Shown here one piece after another: positions 20,250-31,371 of a stretch of 64,000 nt of DNA. This DNA is from Curvularia sp. ZM96. Its lineage: Eukaryota > Ascomycota > Dothideomycetes > Pleosporales > Pleosporaceae. How positions within the stretch are numbered: position 1 is the stretch's first letter; each line of letters starts with the position of its first letter. The notes below the pieces were generated by a model. That model had not been told where the DNA came from, searched no databases, and was given only the letters and a program-made list of their open reading frames with translations. The stretch spans positions 868,001-932,000 of the forward strand of contig JAJGBQ010000008.1 in assembly GCA_022457065.1 (NCBI GenBank), written 5' to 3'. Both the position numbers and the translations under genes were made by a program.

Positions 20250-23160
20250 TCTCAAAGCCCTAGTTAGGTAAGTGGGGGGGCCTTTCTCTTGAAAAGTACC
20301 TAAACTATCGTGTTTTATATCGCTGTAGACTTGGTCTACAGACTTTAGTGTCGCATTGAGCACGGGCCCAATCTCCTTTTCTCCGACGATGGTACCTGCA
20401 GCATGCGGCTGAGTTCCCGATTGGCCGAGATTCATCGTACGTAATATGCCCCTTCGCCCATCTTCAAGCGACTGTCGCTGCAGATTCCTTCTTTCACAAA
20501 AACATACACGTATCCAACAAACGACCGCTCGCGACACTTCGCTCACGATCGACCTATCCACCCACCTACTGCCATCCGTCCTGAAGACTCGCGCCAACCG
20601 TACCGCGTTGACCTCCTTTTCCGACGCGTCGCAGATACTCTTTGACGAGGAAACGCGACGGCTGCGAAACAGCCCGAAGGCTCCAGCATCACTACTTGCC
20701 TACTGCCACTTATGTCGAAACGTGGAAGCCGCAGCGCAGGTGGTCAGCCAACCAAAAGACAAAAGAGTGCACAATCCACATCGTTGGAGTCTTTTGACTT
20801 GAGGAAGGGTGAGGTTGCACGTATCGGCGATGCATACTGGGTACCATTCGCGGATCTTAATGACGTCGTTCCGGGGCGAATTATAAATATTACAAAGTGT
20901 GTCGGCCTCATCGAGGTCGAATTGCAATGGTTCGATAAGCGGACACTTTCCACCAGCAAGCTTGGACGTTGGGAATGGGTGCTGACAAATGAAACCACCA
21001 CACTGTCTTCTCGTACCTTGGCAAACAGAGTCAAAATACTTCGGTGGCCGGACTTCAACAGGCTGGAGAGGTCTGAACGCGACAAATCCTTGTATTACCG
21101 TCTCATACACGACACAACTTCAGAGGGCGAAAATGCCTACCGTCTCAGTACCCATGACAAGTACGAGGAGGCTAACCCTAACTGCAATGACTGGATCCTC
21201 TGTGCCTGTGGCTGTAACGAATCCCTCGATCCTGATGATGGCTACACATACTGTACCAAATGCTTGAAAAGCACTCGGGACGACCATATCACAAAGGACT
21301 CTCAACGGGCTACTTCAGCCCTACGGGAAAGGCAGGGATCAGTTTACGTGATGGACTTGAAGTCCGGCACTGAAGAAAAAGCCATATGCGCGTGCGGTTC
21401 TCCTTTTACATCATCCACCACTGGGCACGAAAGTTCCAGCAATAAGGATTTAGCGACACCTCTTTCCACGCTCCAAATCGTCATTGATGTTGGGACAACA
21501 TATATTAGAATCACCATGAGAAGAGAAGGGAAAGAATTTGAGTTCCATGAGACATATGAATCTGCTCTCATGTTCCGAGAAGGCGAAACAGTGCCATTGC
21601 AGGGACTCACAGCAGGCGTGTATGGCAACCTCATTTGCCCTCTAAAAGCATTGATCAAGCCAGACCCGCGCACTTTAGAAACACTGAGAGCGGTTTTTCC
21701 GTCCTGCACTGAGGATCAACTCCTCTATGAGGGACTGCGATTGTTCGGCGATAGCGTGAGCAAGACATTCAAGACATATATAGAGGGAGTACTCACACAT
21801 CTCGACTGTCCATCTCTCACCGACTTGTACAAACATTCTATTGTTATCATTGGGTTAGCGCACCCATCCAGCTTCCGCCCTCGAGAGAGGGGAACTTACC
21901 TTACCGGCATCTACTCTGCTGCCTGCCAGGTAAACATTAACAACCGTCTACGCATGGTCGCGCTACCAGAACCAGTGGCTTCATTCTACGCAATCAAGGG
22001 TCTTGAAGATGGTCGGTATCTAGTCCTGGATGTCGGGGGCAGCACGACCGATGCAAGTATCGTCGAGAAGAGGTCGCCTGAAACGATCAAAGTCATACAC
22101 GAATCTGGAATCAATTTGGGACTTGACACGCCAGACCGCCTCACAGCGGACTGGCTTGCCAAAAAAACCAATTCGCCTCCATGCGACACGTTGAGGGCTG
22201 TGCGCGGATGGAGTTCAAAATTAAGAGAAGATGAGAACAACAAGAACAATGAAAATTACGAGCTGTTCGGTATTGACATCCAGAAAGAGTACGAGAAGCA
22301 TTGCGAAGGCTTTTGGGGCGAAGTGAAAGCACACTTCGAAGACCTTGCTAAACTACCAGGTGTAGCGGAGATAAAGTATATAGTTTTATGTGGCGGAGGA
22401 GCTGGCTCAGAAAAATGTCAACAACTTTTGCAGGAACAATTTCCAGACAAGGTCATCGAGCGTTATGCGAAAAATCCTCGGTAAGCCAAAGAAAACAAAC
22501 GAGCAGGGCTCCTTCTAACACTACCCAGATACAGCCACGTGTTAACAGGCATGGAGCAGCGGTTGAAGTTATCGGAGCCGGCGTTATACTCGCCAATAAC
22601 ATTGTGCGTCAAACATGACGAGCCAGATGGGGAAGCTGAAGAGCTGTTAGTCATTACCCACAGACACCAGGCATTGCAGCATGCGAAGCTTCCGAGCTCA
22701 CAGCTAGGAGAAAAGCTTGTTGTGTTCGATGTATCATTCGGAGACGAGGACGCTTGTCTAGAGTTGAGGGGCACGTTTCAAGAAGTGCCTTTTCAGACCA
22801 ACAAAAGTGGTTTTCGAATTGTCAAACATGGTGCTTCTTTGGATACTTTTTACCAGGTCGGCGAACTCAGAGTTTCGTCTCAGCGCTGGCTTGGGAAGAA
22901 GTTGAAAAAGAAATCCAAAGGGCTTAACGTGGTGCAGTTCTCTCCATGCATCGGTGATGGTGTACTTCTTTGTAAGGGTTTGCTGATCAGTGCTCCCGCA
23001 CGCGAAACTCATTTCGAGAACATTCAGACGATGCAGTTGGATCAAGTCAAAGAAATGGCGGAAAAGGAAAAAGACTGGACTGTGTTTGATGAATACACCT
23101 TGGTGACAACCTTGAACCTGAATGAGTCATATCGAAAAACTGATACTGTAACTGTATGAA
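20250..23160 (+). repeat. Copy 1 of a 2.9-kb inverted segmental duplication
   Basis: The segment includes the BAH-ATPase gene and about 450 bases upstream. The reverse complement of 58965-61900 aligns throughout, for example GTCGCATTGAGCACGGGCCC and GCATGCTGCAGGTACC upstream, and the intron flanks. Similarity fades near 20250 and at the stop codon. Confidence 0.85.
20712..23159 (+). CDS. BAH-like / zinc-cluster / Hsp70-type ATPase fusion protein, copy 1
   Basis: Exons 20712-22480 and 22529-23159, joined across a 48-nt intron (GTAAGC...CCCAG), give 799 residues. Residues 36-112 resemble a BAH domain (GRIINIT, VELQWFDK, EWVLTNETTTLSS). Cys164/166/168, Cys181/184 and Cys226/228 form zinc-ligand-like clusters where BAH-PHD proteins carry a PHD finger. 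From 255 on there is an Hsp70/actin-like ATPase: phosphate-1 VIDVGTTYIRI (257-267), EPVASFYAI (420-428), phosphate-2 VLDVGGSTTDASIVE (438-452) and adenosine motif IVLCGGGAGS (557-566). The last 205 residues, in exon 2, match nothing I know and replace an Hsp70 peptide-binding domain. Known BAH domains bind histones or nucleosomes, so a chromatin-linked ATPase is my inference. Confidence 0.8.
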
Positions 23161-24436
23161 TAGGTGTGTAGGAGCGCGTAGCTAATACAAAGACTAGCCG
23201 TTTGTATATTATAATCCATATTAATGAATGTCTTTTCAAGATACAGCATAATTACGGGCTCCAGCCACTAACCACTCATGCGCATCAAGAGAACAAACAG
23301 AATGCTTGCGTGTCCTATGTCGTGTTAACGCCGCTAGCATTAGCCACGATGGGGACGTGATGAGGCATTAGGAGACATTTACTATACTACCATTGCTCCA
23401 CGTGTAGCAAAAACACCTAGTTGGCGACGTGCCGGTCATGCGTTGGAAAAGGTTAATAGCAAACACTCACACGTATCTAATGATAAGACAATACATGCTT
23501 TCTAATCATTAGAAAAAAATAAGCATCATGCATTCCACTACAGCAAAGCCAACTACATCCCGAAGGGGTAAGTTATCTTGAAAGAGAGTGTTTGAACCTG
23601 TGGCCTCCTCTGTGCGTCGTCTCATTGCCCCAAAATTCCTATCTAGCTGGAAATATTACCCTTCGCTGCCACCATGCATAGCAACTCTGCTTCGGACAGT
23701 CTAGGATGCACTAGAAGACTTATGTCTGTACCTTAAAGCCTAGCGAGCTGAGCAGATATGTACAGAGAGTGTGTTTCTAGCAGGATACTCTGGCACCCTA
23801 GTGCCTGGCGCTATAGCGCAAGTACATTATTTTACAGAGCGGGACTCATAAACAAAAGGCACAACCTTCAAGGAACTCGGTCATATTTTATCTAGGCCGA
23901 TGCACGGTTCTTCTTTTTCTACGATGTTTTCCTCAACACTAATGCCTACACATAGCTAGTTTCGGGCCCTTCAGGCCGTCATACGCTTCTTGGAAATGTG
24001 AGCATATGTTTGGCTCCCACCTGGCCAGCTTTAGTCGATCACGTGAAGAGTCATTTCCGAGCAGCGTCTGGTTCGTGAGAAAAGTCAGTCGGCGCCATAG
24101 AGCGATGACATATGTCCTGCACCAGCCATCTATTCACTTTACACCTAGCTCCTGGCTTCTTAATCGACCCTTGTATGCCTGGCTTGCGCTATATGACGCT
24201 GACAGCCTGATCTTGAAAGTCAGCTATCAGGTCCTTGTCTGGGCTTGTTGGGTGGAGCGGACGCTGCAGCGCGAGCAGGACGCGATATTGAGCGGTAGCG
24301 TCTTGGCAGTGGCGAATCTCACTGTAGAAATTGCGAGTATCTGACTAATAGTATGGTATTGATTTAGGACAGGGTAGCTTGCTAATCTGCGCGAACTAAT
24401 ATTGCGACTTTTTGGCATCCGCGGCGTGGCACTACT
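23160..24436. other. Intergenic stretch without a supported gene
   Basis: No frame above 112 codons. The frame at 24006-24344 has no family resemblance. Confidence 0.4.
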
Positions 24437-25203
24437 CTACCTACTACCACCATCAATCTCGATTTTTTTGCTATATCCGCGCCAATAAAAACTCCAGTTA
24501 CTGTCGCTGCTGCTTTTGCTGTGGCTTAAGGTAATTTCTTTACACAGTTCTTCGGCAATTTGCTCCCTTCGCGCAGTCATTTCCTCATCACCAATACGAT
24601 CTTCTGCAATATCTCCCATCTCTTCTACCACCTCAGATATGTCTTTGTCTTTCTCAACAGGATAGTAATCGCTAATAAAGTTATGTATAGCAGCGAGGCC
24701 ATACACCACATCTGCCTGCGTTTCGATCGAGAACTCATGAAGACACCAAAGGTACGCTCCACCACATTACGCAAACTTTAGCGCCAGAGGTTCAATAGGT
24801 CTTGCTGATTTTGTAGTGTGTGATGCGCAGCTCCGATCTCTCGAAAATGATAGTGGATGCCTCGATACGGTGAGAGTAGCACGCCACTATACTCGGCACC
24901 AGCGAGGTAGTGTTCACCGTCGGCAGACATGCCAAAGCCTGTCTCGGCTTCTTCTCGATATACTCTGCCGTCATGGGCCGAACCCTTCCAACCCGCCAGT
25001 GATTAAGTAAATTTCGTACTAAAGTTTACAGCCACCAACACGCTTTGAGTAAGTCGCCCATTACGATAGCGGAAGCGCGCCTTCTGATCAATTAGTAGAT
25101 ACAAAAATGCATGTCCCATCATCCCAAATACTCTGTGCAGAGCTTTTCGAGATTCAGGCACATCCGTTGGACCGGGGCATTTTGAGGATGTCAGGCATAC
25201 CAT
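24437..25203 (-). pseudogene. Decayed PIF/Harbinger-type (DDE_Tnp_4) transposase
   Basis: Three frames on the minus strand together carry the family's landmarks in order: FRYRNGRLTQSVLVAVNF (25203-25003 frame), then LAGWKGSAHDGRVY followed by LLSPYRGIHYHFRE (about 24985-24840), SLRNVVERTFGVF (about 24780-24740) and finally GLAAIHNFISDY (24709-24437). At least two frameshifts and one stop separate them. The Asp of the SAHD segment and the C-terminal HNF motif match the DDE_Tnp_4 fold. I could not find terminal inverted repeats or a 3-bp target duplication by eye, and the N-terminal third is missing or unrecognisable. Confidence 0.8.
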
Positions 25204-26356
25204 AGACTTGGTGTGCCTGGATTATCTGACGATATACGTAACTAGTATGATCTTCATGGTTAAGCAAAAAACCTAGAATAGCTCCCAAATACTAGTAAAA
25301 AGCACGATGGATACGCTATCATGCAATATCCGTATAGACACCTCCTATCTAGCCTGTCCCCAAGCGTCCAAGAAATCCCTATCGATCTTAAAAGAGTGAA
25401 GAATACTGCTTCTACACCCTCACGGCCGGTGTTTGCTTCCTTATTAGATTGTAATCTCTTGAAAGTATTCTTTCATCAACTTGAAAATATCGTTCTAACG
25501 TACCTTGATCAATTTACTCTCACGGTATGTTTTCAACTGCTAGAAACTGACTTTTAGCAGATGGTACAAATATCTGATTTTCGACTTCAAGAAGCTTTTA
25601 ATACAAGTGTCTCCGTGTTATGACTTCGTATATCGCACAGCCAAAAGGCTAACGGTATTCTGGCTAATTCTTTGGGAAAATTCCCTGTAGCTAAACCAGT
25701 CATAGCGAGCTCCTGTATCTTCACCATCGAAAATGCTGCCTTTGATGTTGATAAATCAAACACGAGTATGAGAGCGGTGGGGAGTGAGTCTTGTTGGATG
25801 TCCTATCGATCGAACCGTTATACCTCAATTTTTGAACCTTTAAGCCCTCGGCGTTCCCAGCCGCCTCCTACCCAGACCCAGGCCCGGCCTTTTTGCAGTC
25901 TTTACAAAATTTGCTTCGCTGTACTTCGCAAAGAATGAAGGCATCACTGATGTTTTAATTCCTATGCTCGCACATAGGTAAAGCGACTAGCTGAAACCAT
26001 CATGTGAAGATAACCTCCGTGCTGTAAATGGGTATATATACACAAAGTTTTGTATCACAACCTCAGCGCCCTTTTACATCTCCAAGTTGTACTTATTTGA
26101 TAATGAGACTACCGAGAACCTTGCACTTCAGCCTCAGTCAACCCGCTCGTTGCGGAAACAAGGTAGTACTGCCGCCTATGATGAGAAGAAAAGCCAGAAA
26201 TCTTACATGCCTAACTAGCGAGCCGTGTATAGCCCCTGAAAGTGAGGTGGCAACGAGAACAAGCCCGGAGTCCAGTCTCGATCAAGGGATAGAATGAGAA
26301 CTCCCAAACATGATGCTTTTGCGGACGACACCGCTATGCAAACATCTCCACTAGGA
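25204..26356. other. Stretch without a supported gene, possibly transposon flank
   Basis: It may hold the unrecognised N-terminal part of the Harbinger element. Frames at 25672-25938 and 26028-26297 (plus) show no family signal. Confidence 0.35.
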
Positions 26357-27757
26357 CTACTCAGCCAGTCGGGTCAATATCTTCCCGAAAATTCCCCAAT
26401 AACCATCGTCTCCCTCGTCCATTCCATATTCCAAGACGTTTCCCATTAGTTTCAGCAATTGGAAGATGGTGCGCACAGACGACGTACTAGCTGTTGCAAA
26501 TTGAACGTCTGGACCAAGCACGTGCACACCACTGTTTCCCTCAATGAGATTGTCGCGGGGATAACAATAGTAAACATGGAAGTTGTGTCCAACGACAGTG
26601 AACATCGGCTCAACCAGTGCTGCGGGCTCGATAGGAAACTGGGCCAAGCTCGCAAGTTTCTGCTTGATCCGGATAGACCCAGAAGCCCATACGGCAATTT
26701 GGATTTCGGCCTCAGTCTGGTCACCGGACGCAGGCTTTAGTTCGAAGCCAGAGAAAAGAGCGGTTCGTTTGGTAAACGGATCCATAGTATGTCCAATATC
26801 CACTTTTTTCGCTTCGAGCTTTTGGTAGAGCGCCTTGGTGGATGGATCGCGATGTGAGTATGAGAGGACGTAATCGGTCTTGCGGTCGATAGCTTTGCGT
26901 CCGACAGGATCGGTAAAGCCACGAGTGGCAACAGTCGATAGGTAGCAAGGGTCAATTGGCTGCGATTGCCTGTAACGTCTTAGTGGTCTTTATCTGGGTT
27001 GAGGTGAAGCGAGAACTATCTACTTACACGCTTTGAAGCCACTATCGACCTCTGCCATACATCTTTATGGCCAGACTGAGCAATGGCTGGAACACATCAT
27101 TGCACCAGGCGTTCTCATCTCGGGCACCCACTTTGCATTCGCGCGCGTTGAGGAATATATTCTTTACTTCTTCCCATATGGCAGATAGCTCTTCGGCAGA
27201 GTGCTCATCAGAAGGATCAAAGTCTTCAGGCTTGGTGGACTGGTGGCCCACATCGCAGTCGTTCTTGATTGTGTCCTACGTAACAATTAGCGAAGACGGG
27301 AAATCGCTCGTGTGCACCGCACCTTTAGTCCCTGGGGAATGAAGTGGACGTCGAAACCCTCAGCGAGACGTCTGCCGAGGCGATCGACTTGTTGGGGCAG
27401 GGGTTCTGGCAGACCATTCACGCCCTCGATGAGCACTGGCGGCGATGCGTTTCTGAGGATAGTAGTAGCTTCGCGTGTTGGGCTTCGAGATGGGGCGCGA
27501 CTGGCCGGTGGTGAAAACACAATGCTTTTCTTTGACAGCAGCCCACTCTCTGTGTCAATTTGCGACGCGCTTTGCTCAGGTCTGATCTCATCGTCATCGT
27601 TAGGTCTGGGCCGCTTGGCGCTTTTGCCTGGGTGAGAACTGGTGTCCAGTGCCATCGAAGGGGGGGATGTGGCGTACTTGCACTTGCACGCAGTATCGTC
27701 TGGCAGACAGAATTTGGAGGTTTCAATCCAATGATTTACAATGGAGTGGTTTAGCAT
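26357..27757 (-). pseudogene. PD-(D/E)XK nuclease-like protein, one nonsense codon
   Basis: Three exons on the minus strand: 27757-27323, 27275-27028 and 26969-26357, with introns of 47 nt (GTGCGG...CGTAG) and 58 nt (GTAAGT...TTACAG). Together they make 432 codons, matching the fungal PD-(D/E)XK nuclease-like family: a disordered Ser/Pro/Arg-rich N-terminus with an NLS-like KSAKRPRP, then DENAWCNDVFQPLL, DRKTDYVLSY, FTKRTALFSGFELKPASGD (E-x-K motif) and EAEIQIAVW. Exon 2 has an in-frame TAG at 27042-27044, just before WLQSV, where the family reads through. Both splice junctions otherwise keep the frame. A single C-to-T change (CAG to TAG) would explain it; a sequencing error or an alternative splice is possible. 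Confidence 0.75.
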
Positions 27758-27998
27758 GTCGTGTGGGTTTGATAGTCCGTTTGGTTGACAGCCTATTCGT
27801 TTGATGCCACCAATGTAACCTCGTCTTGTAAGAGAAACTAGATTGCAATGCCCACGTGCAATCTAGCCACAACAGCACACAAATCAAATAAACAAGAAAG
27901 AAAGTCCACAGTAAAGGTAGTATGTAGAGAAGTAGTGTCGTAGTGATAGGAATATGCATATGCAGGTCGCGTCTGCAGCGCTAAGCTGCATTCGACTA

Positions 27999-29819
27999 AG
28001 CTCGGACACCGAGTAGTGGCCACACCCAGTAGTGGCCACCCCAACTACTCCACCAACAATAACTATTTTTGAATTTTGAAGCTATCCACCACCACCAAAA
28101 CGTGTCTAATATGGCCAATCGTGAAGTCTCTATTCAATCTGCTATCCGCGATTATCATGCTGGTGTTTTTAAATCACAGAAAGCTGCTGCTGCCGCGTAC
28201 GGCGTCCCGCGATCAACAGTCCGCCACCGTCTCGCTGGGCGAGTTCAACGCGTAATAGCTCACCGCCACGAGCAGCGATTATCACTAGATCAAGAAATTA
28301 AACTCGTTAACTGGATCCTATATGAAGACAGCTGCGCGCGCCCACCTAGCCATACGCTCCTTCGGCAAATGGTGATCCGGATACTCGATTAGAACGGTGA
28401 TACTGCTCTACTTGGCAAGCATTGGATCTCTAGCTTTCTACGCCGTAATCCACGCGTCCACTCAGTCGTCGGCCGGACGATCGAAACTGCTAGGGCTAAG
28501 GCAGCGACGCCAGACGCGATCGGAGCTTTCTTTGAGCTCTTTGAGCAGACGCGATCGCGACTCAACGTCTGTTACGCGGATATCTATAATATGGATGAGA
28601 CTGAGATCGCGCTGGGCGTCTGCAGTAACTCTCAAGTAGTTGCTTTAGCTACTAAACGCAAGGCTTACGTCCAATCGCCAGAAACGCGCGAGTGGGTATT
28701 AATTATTGAGTGCGTCTCAGCTACTGGGGCTAAGTTATCACCAGTAATTGTCTTTAAGGGCCAAAATCTTTAGTCAAGCTGGTTTCCATTACAGGCTATA
28801 CCTGAGTGGTACTACACCACGTCAGCTAATGGCTGGACGTCTAACGAGATCGGATTTGAGTGGTTATCACGGATATTTATCGCAGAAACTACTGATTGCG
28901 CTGCTGATCGCGCTGCTCAACTACGCAATCGACTACTAATACTTGATGGCCATGGATCTCATATTACTCTAGAATTTATGTGGGCTTGCTATCAGCACTC
29001 TATATATCTATTATACCTGCCTGCTCACTCCTCTCATATACTCTAGCCACTTGATCTAGCTCCGTTCTCTGTCACCAAGTCTAGCTATCGCAATCAGATC
29101 TAGGCCCTCGCTGCGCTTGACGACGCTGCACTAATCAAGAAGCAAGCTTTTATATCAATCTACTGTTAGGCGCGAGAGGCTGGGCTATCTGATCGGGTGA
29201 TACGGGCTGGCTGGCGGGCATCAGGGCTGTCTCCATATAACCCAAGGCTTGTTCTGGAGTCTTCGCAGATCTAGACGCGCCCAATTACTCTACTACTACT
29301 AGAACAGCTAAGTAATAGTAGTATAGACGGCCCAAGTACACCACAGCAGTCTCGCGATATATACTACGCGCAGCAGCAGCTTCTACAGTCAGAGCTACTG
29401 TCGCGATCTACCCGCTAGTTACTCGCCAAGGCTAGTAAGGCTATTGATATCAAAAATACTCAAGTAGCAGAGCTACAACTACGCAATAATCAGCTAGAAC
29501 AGCAGCTTCAGACTATCCAGCATCATCACCAGCGAAGAAAACGAGTTCAACAAGATCCTAATCAGCGTTTTGCTGATCGCGAAGCAGTAAGGCTCGCGAT
29601 AGAAGCTGCTGCTGCTGAAACAGTCAAAACTACTAGACAGCAGCAAAGAAAAACTACTATAACTAGGCAGATTACTTCTAGTAGTACTACTTTTAATTCT
29701 ATGTGTAGCAAGTGGCGAATTTAATCGTTGTTACTGCGATGTTTGGCTTCAAAGTTTGGTGACGCTGTTTTGATTGGGGTGGCCACTACTGGGTGTGGCC
29801 ACTACTCGGTGTCCGAGCT
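27999..29819 (+). mobile_element. Complete pogo/Fot1-type DNA transposon
   Basis: An 1821-bp element bounded by perfect 46-bp terminal inverted repeats (27999-28044 and 29774-29819, outer ends AGCTCGGACACCGAGTAGTG) and flanked by TA at 27997-27998 and 29820-29821, the target duplication of Tc1/mariner-pogo elements. Each inverted repeat contains two 16-bp direct copies of AGTAGTGGCCACnCCC, likely transposase binding sites. The identical termini suggest recent mobility relative to the decay of its transposase frame. Confidence 0.95.
28111..29724 (+). pseudogene. pogo/Fot1 transposase with seven in-frame TAG codons
   Basis: One frame runs from ATG 28111 (or 28069) to TAA 29722 without any frameshift, 538 codons from 28111, about normal for Fot1 transposases. 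Order: Psq-type helix-turn-helix (SIQSAIRDYHAGVFKSQKAA), a CENP-B-like domain (RLSLDQEIKLVNWIL), and the DDE catalytic core with NMDET, LLILDGHGSH and PLDLAPFS holding the three acidic residues. Stops are TAG at 28390, 28771, 29044, 29101, 29167, 29272 and 29416. At 28771 (NL*SSWFP) and 29044 (IL*PLD) the family has Gln, so CAG to TAG is the simplest origin. About twenty CAG codons remain intact. The C-terminal tail is Gln-rich. Confidence 0.9.
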
Positions 29820-29821
29820 TA

Positions 29822-31371
29822 GTTGCAAACAAACAATTCCCATATTAGGTTAGCGTCCCTCCCTACTGATACACCAAGAACAATGTGCTGTCCGCGATGC
29901 GTCACTTGCTCTTTATCTCCAGGTCTGATTTTAAATGCGTATCTATGGAACCTCAAGCGCACATCATCACGAAAATTAATATTAGGATGTTGTATTATAA
30001 CATAGAAGCGGCGGATGTTTTCCAATGTATTAATAGCTGCATTAATGAATGAGGCTAAAGTGCCACAACTCGCAATAGCAGAATCCAGGACATTGCCTGT
30101 ACGTGCGTGCTTGTCTTCATCAGAACCATGCGCCGCTACGTCATCATGTCATCACATTGTTTGTTCTCCAGCTAGAGTGGCTAGCTGATTCCGCAAAATG
30201 GCAGTACCAGCTGCTCTGCCATGTAGGTTCCTTGGGGATTTCTACTCTATCCTATGGCTTAGCACTACGACGTCGCGTGTATGCTAATATTGCTGCGAGA
30301 CATACGACGTGTTTCTACCTGCTCAAACTTGAAGGAATTATTACACAGGCCTAACCTATACAACCGCAAAGCAAGCGCATTCTTCACATAATGAAGCGAC
30401 GAGCATCTGGTAGCGATATCAGGAGAGCACTTGTTCGCCGTTCCAGGAGTAGCGCTGATGCGATCTGCCATTGTTTTGACCACCATTTGGGCCGCCAGGC
30501 AAAGGCAAGCCACCGGGAGAAGGTGAGGGCCAAAAGGAGGAGAAGCCTCAGCAACATGAGAAGAAATATATTCCTCGACAACAACAGCATATATAAGGGT
30601 GGCGAAATTCTACAGGACTATTATGCTGGACGGCAGGACAGCATATTGATGAGCCTTGCAGATAAGAAGTCCGTAGCCTGGCTTAGGGTGGCAATAGAAG
30701 TAAGACTAATGACACATAGTGCTCTCAAAAGTTTTTTTCTTTTTTTTAGGTACTCGTGGTAGTAGAGAAAAGATAAAAACATTGTGTGACACACCCAACT
30801 ACCTACACTAAATATACTTTCTATGAGACTAGGATGGTACCACGACCTCCTTTAGTGGAAACACTTTGATGAGAAGAACCCATGACGATAGAGAACGTGA
30901 ATCGAAAGGTTTGCTATAGATCAAACAAAGGTTAACACAGTAGTACGATTGTAATGAAGGAACTCCACGGCTCGTCTGATCTGAATCAAAAAGTAAACCC
31001 CAAATGATGCTAACATCAGCTTAATAAAACTAGGTATGCATAGAACCAGGGTGTGCGGTGCCTGGCAACAAGAACATCACAGCCTAGGGATCGGCCATAA
31101 GGCGTCAAATCGATACTAAAGGCTGCGATGTAGGACGCGTGTCCTTTGTCACCCGATCTTCGACGTAGATTGCGCAGGAGAGGAATAGAGAATAAGCTTT
31201 CGATCAGGAGGAGAGTAGAGAACTCCAACAGGGGTGTAGGACTTCAGCCCGCTATTAAGGCCAAGATCCGCACGTCGTAAGATAGGACGCATACACTCTC
31301 TCTTCTCACCCTGGAATACAACGCTTCGGCGCACTTCCGCTTGCAAGCGATTTTTCATTCTCATTAGTACG
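29822..31371. other. Stretch without a supported gene
   Basis: A basic 123-codon frame at 30391-30762 and overlapping frames at 29819-30025 on both strands show no family signal. The pogo element does not visibly interrupt a gene here. Confidence 0.4.

Noticed and set aside
28069..29724. pogo reading frame as an active gene with TAG reassigned to an amino acid
   Set aside because: Ordinary genes in the window terminate at TAG (for example the methyltransferase and F-box genes), so TAG is a stop here; C-to-T decay is simpler.
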